DNA of 64,000 nt from Luteimonas terrae (lineage in GTDB: Bacteria; Pseudomonadota; Gammaproteobacteria; Xanthomonadales; Xanthomonadaceae): assembly GCF_004358165.1 (NCBI RefSeq), contig NZ_SMTG01000006.1, positions 146,358 to 210,357 on the forward strand, written 5' to 3'. Below are positions 24,706 through 33,348 of this stretch, one piece after another. The notes beneath the pieces are model-generated. The model worked only from the letters and a program-made list of their open reading frames with translations, had not been told where the DNA came from and ran no database searches. The translations under genes were made by a program, and so were the position numbers. Each line of letters begins with the position of its first letter. Position 1 is the stretch's first letter.

Positions 24706-26724
24706 ATGGACAACCCGCTGCTCGATTTCTCCGGCCTGCCGCGTTTCGACGAGATCGAACCGGCCCACGTCCAGCCCGCGATCGACGCACTGGTGACCGA
24801 GGCCGAAGCCGCGCTGGCACTGGCCGGCCGCGCGCAGCCGGTCGGCTGGGACAGCGTGGTCGTGCCGCTGGAGGATGCGACCGAGCGGCTGGGCCGGGCC
24901 TGGAACCAGGTCGGCCACCTCAATGCCGTGGTCAACACGCCCGCGATGCGCGAGGCCTACAACGCGGCGCTGCCCAAGGTCACGAAGTTCTTCAGCGCCC
25001 TGGGGCAGGACCAGGCCCTGTTCGCCAGCTACCAGGCGCTGTCCGACCAGGCTGACGCCCTGGGTCTGGACGCCCTGCAGCGCCGCGTGCTGGCCCATGC
25101 GCTGCGTGATTTCCGCCTCGGCGGCGCGGCGCTGGACGACGACGACCGTGCGCGCTTCGCGCAGATCCAGCAGGCGCTCGCCAGGACCAGCGCCGAATTC
25201 TCCGAGCATGTGCTCGATGCGACCGACGCCTTCGCGCTCTACGTCGAGAACGCCGACGAACTCGACGGTCTGCCCGACGACACGCTCGCGGCCGCGCGCG
25301 CCGCCGCCGAGCGTGATGGACGCAGCGGCTGGAAGCTCACCCTGCAGATGCCGTGCTATCTGCCGGTCCAGACCTACGCGACCAACCGCGACCTGCGCGA
25401 GCGCCTGTATCGCGCCTACGGCCTGCGGGCGTCGGAATCGGGGCCCGAAGCGCTCGACAACGGCCCGCTGATCGCGCGCATTCTCGAACTGCGCCAGGAA
25501 CAGGCCGCCCTGCTCGGCCACGCCAACTACGCCGAGCTGTCGCTGGCCACCAAGATGGCCACCGCGCCCGACGCGGTGCTGTCGTTCCTGCGCGATCTCG
25601 CCGCGCGCGCCCGGCCGCACGCCGAGGAAGACCGCGAGGCGCTGGCGGACTTCGCCCGCGAGCAGCTCGGCCTCGATACGCTCGAGCCCTGGGACATCGC
25701 CTTCGCCAGCGACCGCCTGCGGCAGGCGCGCTACGACTACTCGGCGCAGACGGTGAAACGCTACTTCACCGAAGATCGCGTGCTGGCCGGCCTGTTCGAC
25801 GTGATCGGCTCGCTGTACGGCCTGCGCGTCGAACGCGACGACGCACCGGTGTGGCACGAGGATGCGCGTTTCTACCGGCTCGTCGACGCCGACGGCGCGC
25901 TGGTCGGCCAGTTCTATCTCGACCTCTACGCCCGCGAGGGCAAGCGCGGTGGCGCGTGGATGGACGACTGCCGCAACCGCCGCGCGACGGCCGACGGCGT
26001 GCAGACGCCGCTGGTCTACCTGGTCTGCAATTTCGGCCGCGGCACCGGCGGCCGCCCGGCCACCTTCACCCATGGCGAAGTCACAACCCTGTTCCATGAG
26101 ATGGGCCACGGCCTGCACCAGTTGCTGACGCGCGTGGACACGCTGCCGATCGCCGGCATCAACGGCGTGGAATGGGACGCGGTAGAGCTGCCGAGCCAGT
26201 TCATGGAGAACTTCTGCTGGGAGTGGGACCGCGTGCAGGAGATGACCGCACACGTCGAGACCGGCGAGCCGCTGCCGCGCGATCTGTTCGACCGCATGCT
26301 GGCCGCGCGCAATTTCCAGAGCGGCCTGCAGACTCTGCGGCAGATCGAGTTCGCGCTGTTCGACATGCTGCTGCATTCGGAGTTCAAGACCGGCCGCGAC
26401 GACGTGCTGGCCCTGCTCGAGCGCGTGCGCGACGAGGTCGCGGTCAACCGCACGCCGGCCTGGCACCGCTTTCCGAACCAGTTCAGCCACATCTTCGCCG
26501 GCGGCTACGCGGCCGGCTACTACAGCTACAAATGGGCCGAGGTGCTGAGCGCGGACGCGTACGCGGCGTTCGAGGAAGACCCCGCGCGCCTCGCCGACAC
26601 CGGTGCGCGCTTCCGCACCGAAGTGCTGTCGCGTGGCGGCAGCCGCGATGCGATCGAGAACTTCCGCGCGTTCCGCGGGCGCGATCCGGACATCGCGGCG
26701 CTGTTGCGGCACAGCGGGATGTGA
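24706..26724 (+). CDS. prlC: M3 family oligopeptidase (oligopeptidase A type)
   Basis: A 672-residue zinc metallopeptidase. The active-site motif is HEMGHGLHQLL near residue 465, with the two zinc histidines and catalytic glutamate; the third ligand glutamate lies in the following helix (SQFMENFCWEW region). The N-terminus NPLLDFSGLPRFDEIEPAHVQPAI and the length match PrlC/OpdA rather than the longer Dcp. It cleaves short peptides, including signal peptides, in the cytoplasm. A TAGAAT box at 24668-24673 is a possible -10 element. The start MDNPLLDF is preferred over an ATG 12 bases upstream. Confidence 0.93.
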   Translation: MDNPLLDFSGLPRFDEIEPAHVQPAIDALVTEAEAALALAGRAQPVGWDSVVVPLEDATERLGRAWNQVGHLNAVVNTPAMREAYNAALPKVTKFFSALGQDQALFASYQALSDQADALGLDALQRRVLAHALRDFRLGGAALDDDDRARFAQIQQALARTSAEFSEHVLDATDAFALYVENADELDGLPDDTLAAARAAAERDGRSGWKLTLQMPCYLPVQTYATNRDLRERLYRAYGLRASESGPEALDNGPLIARILELRQEQAALLGHANYAELSLATKMATAPDAVLSFLRDLAARARPHAEEDREALADFAREQLGLDTLEPWDIAFASDRLRQARYDYSAQTVKRYFTEDRVLAGLFDVIGSLYGLRVERDDAPVWHEDARFYRLVDADGALVGQFYLDLYAREGKRGGAWMDDCRNRRATADGVQTPLVYLVCNFGRGTGGRPATFTHGEVTTLFHEMGHGLHQLLTRVDTLPIAGINGVEWDAVELPSQFMENFCWEWDRVQEMTAHVETGEPLPRDLFDRMLAARNFQSGLQTLRQIEFALFDMLLHSEFKTGRDDVLALLERVRDEVAVNRTPAWHRFPNQFSHIFAGGYAAGYYSYKWAEVLSADAYAAFEEDPARLADTGARFRTEVLSRGGSRDAIENFRAFRGRDPDIAALLRHSGM

Positions 26725-26741
26725 TCGAGCTGGATCTGTCG

Positions 26742-26765
26742 CCTTCCCCCGCACGCGGGGGAAGG
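26742..26765. repeat. Palindromic repeat, family A, solitary copy
   Basis: Perfect arms CCTTCCCCCGC and GCGGGGGAAGG with an AC loop, 17 bases after the M3 peptidase stop. It has no recognisable tail or partner. It could serve as a transcript-stabilising hairpin at the 3' end of the peptidase gene. Confidence 0.8.
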
Positions 26766-26872
26766 TGTTGTGCGCCGCGATCAGGACATCCAACGACGTC
26801 GCAACACGTTCCCACGAAACCCTCACGCCGGCTTTGCCAGCATCCGCGCGATTTCCCGCCGGAACCGCCGCC

Positions 26873-27607
26873 ATGCGTCTGCTTGTCCTGTTGTGCGCCA
26901 TCGCGATGCCGGTGATCGCCTGGCTGTCGCAGACCGGCGTGTTCGGCCCGGACCAGGGCACGATCTCCGACCGCTATCCCACGCTGCTCGTCGCCGCCGG
27001 CTACGCGTTCTCCGTCTGGGGCCTGATCTTCCTGCTCGATCTGCTCTACGCCGTCTGGCAGGCCACCGGCACGCGCCGCGCCGATCCGCTGCTGGGACGC
27101 ATCGCGCCGGTTGCGGCGCTCGGCTTCTTCCTCACCGCGATCTGGATGCCGCTGTTCTCGGCGGGCCTGTTCTGGGCCTGCGTGGTGGTGATCTTCGGCG
27201 CGCTGGCGTCGCTGGCCTGGTGCGCGGTGCAGCTCTCGCGCCCGGGCGCCGCGTCGCGACACCGGCTGGCGTGGCTGGCCCTGTCGATCCACGCCGGCTG
27301 GCTGTCGCTGGCCGCGTTCCTCAACCTCGCCCAGACCATCGTCGCCCACGGCCTGCTGCCGACCGGCCGCATGCTCGGCTGGAGCCTGGTGCTGTGGGCG
27401 ATCTCGGCGGTGGTGCTGCTGACGCTCAACTGGCGCATGCGCGGCAACATCGCGTATCTGGCGATCGCCTGCTGGGGCCTGTTTGCGGTCTGGTTCAAGC
27501 AGACCGACTGGCCGCTGGCCGGCGCGGTGACCTCGGCCTGGGTGGCGATCGCGATCGGCGTGGTGCTGGCGATCCAGACCGTGCTGCTGCGCCTGCGCCA
27601 TCGCTGA
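26873..27607 (+). CDS. TspO/MBR-related membrane protein
   Basis: A 244-residue membrane protein with about seven helices. The segment ISDRYPTLLVAAGYAFSVWGLIFLLDLLYAVWQA is the hallmark of the longer TspO-related proteins annotated as tryptophan-rich sensory proteins. Tryptophans recur in the helices (WMPLFSAGLFWA, WLSLAAFLN, WFKQTDWP). Classical TspO binds porphyrins or cholesterol, but the longer relatives are uncharacterised. The start follows a GGAACC sequence. It stands between the peptidase and an EF-hand protein, with no evident shared pathway. Confidence 0.7.
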   Translation: MRLLVLLCAIAMPVIAWLSQTGVFGPDQGTISDRYPTLLVAAGYAFSVWGLIFLLDLLYAVWQATGTRRADPLLGRIAPVAALGFFLTAIWMPLFSAGLFWACVVVIFGALASLAWCAVQLSRPGAASRHRLAWLALSIHAGWLSLAAFLNLAQTIVAHGLLPTGRMLGWSLVLWAISAVVLLTLNWRMRGNIAYLAIACWGLFAVWFKQTDWPLAGAVTSAWVAIAIGVVLAIQTVLLRLRHR

Positions 27608-27679
27608 GGGCCGGCGTGTTCACGCGCCGTGCGGGCGGGGCTTGCGAGGCTGTGCGCCCACATCACAGGGGGTGACGCC

Positions 27680-28057
27680 ATGTTCCGATCCGTCCGTGCC
27701 ATCGCGCTCTGCGCGCTCGCCGCCGTTGCCGTCCCCGCCGCAGCGCAGGTCACCACCGCGCCCCTGCAGCAGGTCGACGATGCGCCCGCGCTGTCGTCGC
27801 AGGCCGGACGCCAGACCGGCGTGGTGACCTACGATCGCGAAGACGGCCAGCAGGTGATCATCCGGTCCTACGAGCCGCGCTCGGCGCGTTCCGAAGCCTA
27901 CCGTGTCGATTTCGCGGCGCTGGATGTCGACGGCGACGGCTTCGTCAGTCGCGCCGAGGCCAAGGCGCATCCCACGCTCGACGCCGAGTTCAATGCCATC
28001 GACAGCAACCGCGACGGCCGCCTGAGCCGCGAGGAGCTGGCGGGCTGGCTGCGCTGA
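27680..28057 (+). CDS. Exported EF-hand protein
   Basis: A 125-residue protein with a Sec signal peptide ending AVPAAAQ. Two EF-hand calcium loops lie at the C-terminus: DVDGDGFVSRAE and DSNRDGRLSREE, both with the required acidic and glycine positions. The middle region is a short linker with no known motif. It is probably a periplasmic calcium-binding or calcium-sensing protein. The start MFRSVRAIAL coincides with the beginning of the signal peptide, and a GGGGGTGACGCC stretch precedes it. Confidence 0.85.
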   Translation: MFRSVRAIALCALAAVAVPAAAQVTTAPLQQVDDAPALSSQAGRQTGVVTYDREDGQQVIIRSYEPRSARSEAYRVDFAALDVDGDGFVSRAEAKAHPTLDAEFNAIDSNRDGRLSREELAGWLR

Positions 28058-28142
28058 TCGGTCGCACCCGCGGGCACGTCGTGGCGCACGCGCTGCGCTA
28101 GCCTATGCCGCCGCCCGCACGGGCCGGCACCGGAGCCAGGAT

Positions 28143-28649
28143 GTGAGCCACCCCCTCGATGACGACCTCGGCTCGCGACGGCCGCGCGGCCCGCTGCTGA
28201 TCGGCGCGGTGTTCGTGCTGATGTTCGGCATCTTCATCGGCGCGATCGCCACGACCGTGCTGTTGCGCACGAGCATCGGGTCGGCCGGCGATCTGAAGGC
28301 CCGCGAGGCGATCGCGCTGCAGGCGCTGATCGACGGTCCGCAGGGCCTCGCAACGCCGGACGCCGCATCGGAACGGACGGTCGCCGCGTTCGCCCACAGC
28401 TGGATCGTCAGCACGGCCGCGATCGATGCGGTGTCGTCGCTGGACGAACGCGCGAAGCTGGTGGAGATCGCGCGCTGGATGAACGCCACCGCTGCGCTGT
28501 CGTCGCGCGAGGATGCCGTCTCGCGCTGGGCGATGATCGCCGCGCGCTGCGTCGAGACCCATGCCGATGCGCCCAAGGACGCGGCGAACTGCGTGCGCGA
28601 CGACATGCCGCTGGATGTGCCGATCCCCGAGCACCTGCGCAAGGACTGA
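28143..28649 (+). CDS. Small membrane protein of unknown function
   Basis: A 168-residue protein with one membrane helix at about residues 18-40 (LLIGAVFVLMFGIFIGAIATT) after a short cytoplasmic start, and a helical soluble domain facing the periplasm. The rest has no motif I recognise; two cysteines (AARCVETH and AANCVRDD) near the end could form a disulfide. It begins with GTG, preceded by GGAGCC. It ends 22 bases before a strong bidirectional terminator. Confidence 0.65.
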   Translation: MSHPLDDDLGSRRPRGPLLIGAVFVLMFGIFIGAIATTVLLRTSIGSAGDLKAREAIALQALIDGPQGLATPDAASERTVAAFAHSWIVSTAAIDAVSSLDERAKLVEIARWMNATAALSSREDAVSRWAMIAARCVETHADAPKDAANCVRDDMPLDVPIPEHLRKD

Positions 28650-28671
28650 GGTCCGCATACGAACCGCATAC

Positions 28672-28703
28672 GAAGAACGCCCGGCCTGCGCCGGGCGTTC
28701 TTC
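28672..28703. terminator. Bidirectional intrinsic terminator
   Basis: A perfect 14-base-pair stem (left arm GAAGAACGCCCGGC) with a CTGC loop stands between two convergent genes. Each side carries AA/TT bases that give a short U-rich run in either direction. It would end both the small membrane protein gene and the PepSY gene. Confidence 0.88.
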
Positions 28704-28725
28704 GTTGCAGCGGGTGACGCTTCGA

Positions 28726-29157
28726 TCAGTCGCGCGACTGGCTGACGATGCGGCCGTCCTGCGGGTCGAGCTTGAGGTCGACGCGCTGGCCTTCCTTCGT
28801 ATCGGCCTCGGCCTTCCACATGCCGTCGTCGAACTCCACGTCTTCAATACGGGTGAAGCCGGCGGCGGTCAGCTTGGCGCGGATGTCGGCCTCGCCGAGA
28901 CTGGTGGCACCGGCGGTCTCGGGATACACGCGGCCGGTGGCCGGGTCGAGGCGCACGTCGATCTTGTTGCCGTTGGCGTCGGTGACGTCGGCCTTCCACA
29001 CGCCGTCCTTGAACTCGACGTCGTGGATGTCGGTATAGCCACCTTCGGTCAACGCGGCGCGGACCTGGGTGCTGGTCATGGCGTCCTGGGCGACGGCGGC
29101 ACCGGCGGCCAGCGACAGCGCCAGCACCAGGCCACGGAGGGCGATCGTCTGCTTCAT
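28726..29157 (-). CDS. Exported tandem PepSY-domain protein
   Basis: A 143-residue protein with a signal peptide ending AAGAAVAQDA. Two copies of a roughly 50-residue PepSY-like repeat follow: TSTQVRAALTEGGYTDIHDVEF..GVWKADV and EADIRAKLTAAGFTRIEDVEF..GMWKAEA. Each copy ends in a DLKLDP/DVRLDP strand. PepSY domains bind and often inhibit proteases or modulate cell-surface factors. The duplication is clear, so the two halves probably arose by internal doubling. The start is set by the signal peptide. Confidence 0.9.
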   Translation of the reverse strand: MKQTIALRGLVLALSLAAGAAVAQDAMTSTQVRAALTEGGYTDIHDVEFKDGVWKADVTDANGNKIDVRLDPATGRVYPETAGATSLGEADIRAKLTAAGFTRIEDVEFDDGMWKAEADTKEGQRVDLKLDPQDGRIVSQSRD

Positions 29158-29299
29158 GGCAACGCTCCTGCGGTTGGGGTGGGGCGAGTCTTGGGACGAC
29201 CGCGCGAAGTCGGGGTGAACAGGCACGTCGATGCATTCCGGTGCGTTCATCGAAGCCGCGCGAAGGCGGCGGCGACGCGGATTGCGCGGCTGAACGGGT

Positions 29300-30730
29300 T
29301 CAGGCCGCGAGCAGCAGACGCAGGTCGTCCACGAAGCCGGCGTAGGCCTGTGCCTGCGCCTCTTGATCGCCCTGGCGCAGCACCCAGGAGGGATGCACGG
29401 TCGCGAACGCACGCACGCCGTCCTCGCGCGTGCGCCAGATGCCGCGCTCTTCGGTCAGCCGCACGCCCGGCCCGAAGACCGCGCGCGCGGCGCTCGCGCC
29501 CAGACACACGATGCGCTCGGGCTGCACCTGCGCGATCTCGGCGCGCAGCCAGCCGTTGCAGGCTTCGATGTGGGCCACGTCGGGACGCTTGTGCAGGCGG
29601 CGCTTGCCGCGCGGTTCGAAGCGGAAATGCTTGACCGCATTGGTCAGGTACAGCGTGTCGCGCGGGATGCCGAGCTCCTCGAGTGCGCGCGAGAACAGAC
29701 GCCCCGCGGGGCCCACGAACGGCCGACCCGACAGATCCTCCTCGTCGCCGGGCTGCTCGCCGACGATCATCGTGCGCGCCGTCGCCGGTCCCTCGCCGAA
29801 CACCGTCTGCGTCGCCGGCTGCCACAGCGGACAGCGGCGACAGTCGCGCGCCGATTCGCGCAGCGCGTCGAGCGTGCCCGCGACGACCGGAGCCGGCGCA
29901 GGCGCTGCGGGAATGCGGCGGCGCGGCGCCTGATGTTCGCGCTCGGCCATCTCGCGCACGCGCAGGCCGGCATCACGGACCAGATCGGGCAGCAGCGCGG
30001 TTTCGGGCAGATGCTTCCAGTACTTCTGCGGCATCTCGGTGCGCATCATCGTGGTGTTGAGCCGCGCCGGATTGAAGATGTTGGCGTAGTAGGTGCGCCA
30101 CAGATCCTCGCGCGCATCCTCGGCCGGCGCATCGGCGCGCGTGCCGCCGCCGGCGAAGGCCAGGGCTTCGCCATCCCAGATCGCGCTGCGGTAGGGGGTC
30201 ACGATGGCCCAGCGCATGCCGGCGAAGCGCCGCGCGAAGAACGGCGCGACGCGATCGACGATGTACTGGTCCGGCTCGAACCAGGCGATGTAGCGGTCGG
30301 TGTCGCCGGGCACTTCGCGGAAGCGCACGAACGCCTTCATCTTGTGGCTGTCGCGCTTGACCGCCTGCGCCATCGTGCGGGCGCGATGCACGTCCGGATC
30401 GGCCGCGCGCAGCAACAGCGCGCGCTCGCCCTGCGCGATGCGCCAGAGCATGCGGTACAGCAGGCCGTGCCGGTCCTCGGCGCGATGGCAGAGCACCGCG
30501 TCGGCGAGCGTCAGGAATTCGGCCGGCACCCGCGGCGCGCTGCGCGTGGCCGGCAGCGTCGACAGATCGCTGCCCCCGAGCAGCGAGCCCTGCGCGCCGC
30601 CGGTCCAGTCGAGGTCTTCGGGCGCGAGGCCCGCACACAGCGCCGCGCGCGCGGCGCTGCGCCACGCGGCGGTGTCCCAGGGCGGATCGACTTGGGCGGA
30701 GATGCGCGACGTCGAAAGTTGGCGATTCAT
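29300..30730 (-). CDS. udgX: UdgX-family uracil-DNA-binding protein with N-terminal DNA-repair domain
   Basis: A 476-residue two-part protein. Residues 1 to about 270 match the DUF4130/TIGR03915-type putative DNA-repair domain (TPYRSAIWDG, FNPARLNTTMMRTEMPQKYWKHLPE). From about 285 a UdgX uracil-DNA glycosylase domain follows: a CRRCPLW cysteine motif, GEQPGDEEDLSGRPFVGPAGRL, the R-loop KRRLHKRP and HPSWVLR. UdgX proteins use the R-loop histidine to form a covalent bond with the uracil site in DNA. The radical SAM partner gene lies 328 bases upstream, separated by a repeat pair. Confidence 0.92.
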   Translation of the reverse strand: MNRQLSTSRISAQVDPPWDTAAWRSAARAALCAGLAPEDLDWTGGAQGSLLGGSDLSTLPATRSAPRVPAEFLTLADAVLCHRAEDRHGLLYRMLWRIAQGERALLLRAADPDVHRARTMAQAVKRDSHKMKAFVRFREVPGDTDRYIAWFEPDQYIVDRVAPFFARRFAGMRWAIVTPYRSAIWDGEALAFAGGGTRADAPAEDAREDLWRTYYANIFNPARLNTTMMRTEMPQKYWKHLPETALLPDLVRDAGLRVREMAEREHQAPRRRIPAAPAPAPVVAGTLDALRESARDCRRCPLWQPATQTVFGEGPATARTMIVGEQPGDEEDLSGRPFVGPAGRLFSRALEELGIPRDTLYLTNAVKHFRFEPRGKRRLHKRPDVAHIEACNGWLRAEIAQVQPERIVCLGASAARAVFGPGVRLTEERGIWRTREDGVRAFATVHPSWVLRQGDQEAQAQAYAGFVDDLRLLLAA

Positions 30731-30794
30731 GCGCTTCTACGCAGCGCGCTGATCGCCGGGCGTTCTTCGACCTGTCCGCCGCCATCAGAATGAG

Positions 30795-30840
30795 CCCTCC
30801 CCCGCCCCGCGGGGGAGGGTTGGGTGGGGGCAAACGGTCC
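30795..30840 (-). repeat. Palindromic repeat, family A, copy 4 (leftward)
   Basis: Arms CCCTCCCCCGC and GCGGGGGAGGG with a three-base loop (30795-30819) and the reversed tail TTGGGTGGGGGCAAACGG. It forms an inverted pair with copy 5 inside the gap between the radical SAM gene and udgX, which are transcribed in the same direction. Confidence 0.8.
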
Positions 30841-30913
30841 GATCAAAGGCTCATTCGACTCGTGCGGCTGCCGAGGCAAGTACGCGCTCGATGCATTCTT
30901 CCTGGCACCCACG

Positions 30914-30954
30914 GTTCGCCCCCATCCCAGCCTTCCCCCGCACGCGGGGGAAGG
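30914..30954 (+). repeat. Palindromic repeat, family A, copy 5 (rightward)
   Basis: Tail TTCGCCCCCATCCCAG followed by perfect arms CCTTCCCCCGC and GCGGGGGAAGG with an AC loop (30931-30954). The pair with copy 4 lies where a leftward transcript from the radical SAM gene would have to pass to reach udgX. Confidence 0.8.
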
Positions 30955-31058
30955 GGCAGACCGCGGCGCATCGAGGCTCGACCGGAACACCGCACTCACC
31001 AGGCGGTCAACGGCGAGAGATTCATCCCTCGCGATCCCGAGACGACCCGGCATCTCGA

Positions 31059-32333
31059 TCAGAACAGACTCGCCTGCCGCGGCTGCGGGGCGAGTTCGGT
31101 GCGCAGGCGCGCGGTGTCGTCGAGGCGCTGGCGCGGGTGGTGTCCGGGCGTGATCACGAACGGCATGATCTTCTTCAGCGGCACGCGCAGGCGGGCGAGA
31201 TCGTCCAGCCGCAAGGCGCCATGCGGTCGCGCGGCGATGATGCGTTCGACATTGCGCGTGCCCAGGCCGGGCACGCGCAGGAGCATCTCGCGCGGCGCGC
31301 GGTTGATGTCGACGGGAAAGCGCGTCGGGTTGCGCAGCGCCCAGGCCAGCTTGGGATCGACGTCGAGATCGAGCATGCCGGCCGTGGTGTCGGCAGCATC
31401 GGTCACCGGATCGGGTGCGATCTCCTCGACATCGAAGCCGTAGAAGCGCAGCAGCCAGTCGGCTTGGTAGAGCCGGTGCTCGCGCAGCAGCGGTGGCGAC
31501 TGCAGCGGCAGATTCTTGGACGCATCGGGAATCGGACTGAAGGCCGAGTAGTACACGCGCCGCATCCGGTAGGTACCGTACATGCGGTTGCTGGTTTCCA
31601 GGATGCTGCGGTCGTTGGCGGCATCGGCGCCGACGATCATCTGCGTGCTCTGCCCGGCCGGCGCGAACCGCGGCGCCTTGGCGCGGCGCACGGTCACCGC
31701 CTGGCGCTTCACCCGGCGCGCGTCCTTGTCCTCGTCGATGCGCCACTTGAGTTCGCCCATCGCGCCATGGATGCCGGCGTGGGTCTTCTCCGGCGCCAGC
31801 GCCGACATGCCGGCCTCGGTCGGCAGTTCGATGTTGATGCTCAGGCGGTCGGCGTAGCGCCCGGCGGCGGCCAGCAGTTCCGGCGCGGCATCGGGAATCG
31901 TCTTGAGATGGATGTAGCCGGCGAAACGATGGTCCTCGCGCAGGCTGCGCGCGACCTCGACCATCTGCTCCATCGTGTAGTCGCCGCTGCGGATGATGCC
32001 GCTGGAGAGGAACAGACCTTCGATGTAGTTGCGCTTGTAGAAATCCAGCGTCAGCGTCACGACCTCTTCGGGCGTGAAGCGCGCGCGGCGCACATTGCTC
32101 GATACGCGATTGACGCAATAGGCGCAGTCGAAGATGCAGAAGTTGGTCAGCAGGATCTTCAGCAGCGACACGCAGCGCCCGTCGGGCGTGTAGGAATGGC
32201 AGATGCCCATGCCCTCGGTGCTGCCGATGCCGCCGGTCTTCGACGAGTCGCGCCTGTTCGCACCGCTCGACGCGCAGGAGGCGTCGTACTTGGCGGCGTC
32301 GGCGAGGATCGCGAGTTTGTCGGTCAGGTTCAC
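31059..32333 (-). CDS. Putative DNA modification/repair radical SAM protein
   Basis: A 424-residue radical SAM enzyme. The iron-sulfur motif is CIFDCAYC (C-x3-C-x2-C). An N-terminal stretch LTDKLAILADAAKYDASCASSG is the family signature. The C-terminus has a helix-hairpin-helix, LLRVPGLGTRNVERIIAARP, which binds DNA non-specifically. The family is predicted to repair or modify DNA by radical chemistry and is usually encoded beside a UdgX protein, as here. The GTG at 32333 is preferred because AAGGTAGG stands just before it and the family begins with this sequence; an ATG at 32387 is possible. Confidence 0.88.
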   Translation of the reverse strand: MNLTDKLAILADAAKYDASCASSGANRRDSSKTGGIGSTEGMGICHSYTPDGRCVSLLKILLTNFCIFDCAYCVNRVSSNVRRARFTPEEVVTLTLDFYKRNYIEGLFLSSGIIRSGDYTMEQMVEVARSLREDHRFAGYIHLKTIPDAAPELLAAAGRYADRLSINIELPTEAGMSALAPEKTHAGIHGAMGELKWRIDEDKDARRVKRQAVTVRRAKAPRFAPAGQSTQMIVGADAANDRSILETSNRMYGTYRMRRVYYSAFSPIPDASKNLPLQSPPLLREHRLYQADWLLRFYGFDVEEIAPDPVTDAADTTAGMLDLDVDPKLAWALRNPTRFPVDINRAPREMLLRVPGLGTRNVERIIAARPHGALRLDDLARLRVPLKKIMPFVITPGHHPRQRLDDTARLRTELAPQPRQASLF

Positions 32334-32475
32334 GCGCCTACCTTGCCGTGGAAGCGTCTCAGCTTCTGAGACTGCCCGAGCTTCCACGCACGAGGCCGCA
32401 CGCGCGTGAACGAAGGTGACGCGTGCCGTGCGTCACCCAGGTCATGCCGGCGTGTGATCGTCGTATTCACGTTAC

Positions 32476-33348
32476 GTGGCCGCCCGCGTCGATAGGGTCT
32501 CCGCGGGCCTGTCGACCGGCGGCCCGCGACACGTGCTCTGCAGGGCGGCCAGCATCGACACCCAGTTCCGAATCCCACGACGCGCCAGCGTCCTGTCCGT
32601 CGTCGCGCTCGCCGGCGCGTTGCTGTCCGCCTGCACGGGCCCCCAGTCCGCACTCGATCCTGCCGGCCCGGCCGCGGCCGAAATCGCGCGCGGCTGGTGG
32701 CTCATGGTCTCGGCCTTCACCGCGGTCTGGGCGCTGGTGCTGGTGCTGTTGTGGCGTGCGCTGGCGCGCCGTGATGCCGATGCGCGCCTGCGGCGGCCGG
32801 ACCGGCTGATCCTGTGGGGCGGCGTTGCGTTTCCCACCGTCGTGCTGGCCGCCCTGCTGGTCTACGGCAGCCTGACCAGCGCGCGCGTGACCGGCGTCGG
32901 CGTCGAGCCCGACGCGGTCGTCGACGTCACCGCGCGCCAGTGGCAATGGCATTTCCGCTATCGCGATGCGGATGGACAGGTGATCGGCGAGAGCGTCGAT
33001 GAACTGGCCGTGCCGCTGGGCGCGATGGTCGAGTACCGCATCACCAGCGAGGACGTGATCCACAGCTTCTGGATCCCGCGCCTGGGCGGCAAGATGGATG
33101 CGATTCCCGGCCGCGTGAACACCCTGCGCCTGCGCGCCGAACAGCGCACGCCGATGCGGGGGCAGTGCGCGGAATTCTGCGGGCTGCAACATGCCCGGAT
33201 GCTGTTTCCGGTGATCGTGATGGACGCCGGCGCGATCGCCGGCTGGCTGGCCGATCGTCCTGCCGCGCCGGCCGATGAACCGCCCGGCCCCGGCGCGCCT
33301 GCCGGACGCGCGCCGCCGCGCCACGGCGCCTCGGAGAACGTGCTGTGA
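32476..33348 (+). CDS. ctaC: Cytochrome c oxidase subunit II, lipoprotein type
   Basis: A 290-residue subunit that takes electrons from cytochrome c. A signal segment with lipobox LSAC is followed by two membrane helices. The periplasmic cupredoxin domain carries the electron-entry tryptophans (RQWQWHF) and the binuclear CuA motif QCAEFCGLQHARM. There is no fused cytochrome c domain. The C-terminus is proline-rich. The GTG at 32476 gives an unusually long pre-signal stretch; GTG 32533 is an alternative. It overlaps the next gene as GTGA. TATTCA lies six bases before the first GTG, so a leaderless start cannot be excluded. Confidence 0.9.
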   Translation: MAARVDRVSAGLSTGGPRHVLCRAASIDTQFRIPRRASVLSVVALAGALLSACTGPQSALDPAGPAAAEIARGWWLMVSAFTAVWALVLVLLWRALARRDADARLRRPDRLILWGGVAFPTVVLAALLVYGSLTSARVTGVGVEPDAVVDVTARQWQWHFRYRDADGQVIGESVDELAVPLGAMVEYRITSEDVIHSFWIPRLGGKMDAIPGRVNTLRLRAEQRTPMRGQCAEFCGLQHARMLFPVIVMDAGAIAGWLADRPAAPADEPPGPGAPAGRAPPRHGASENVL

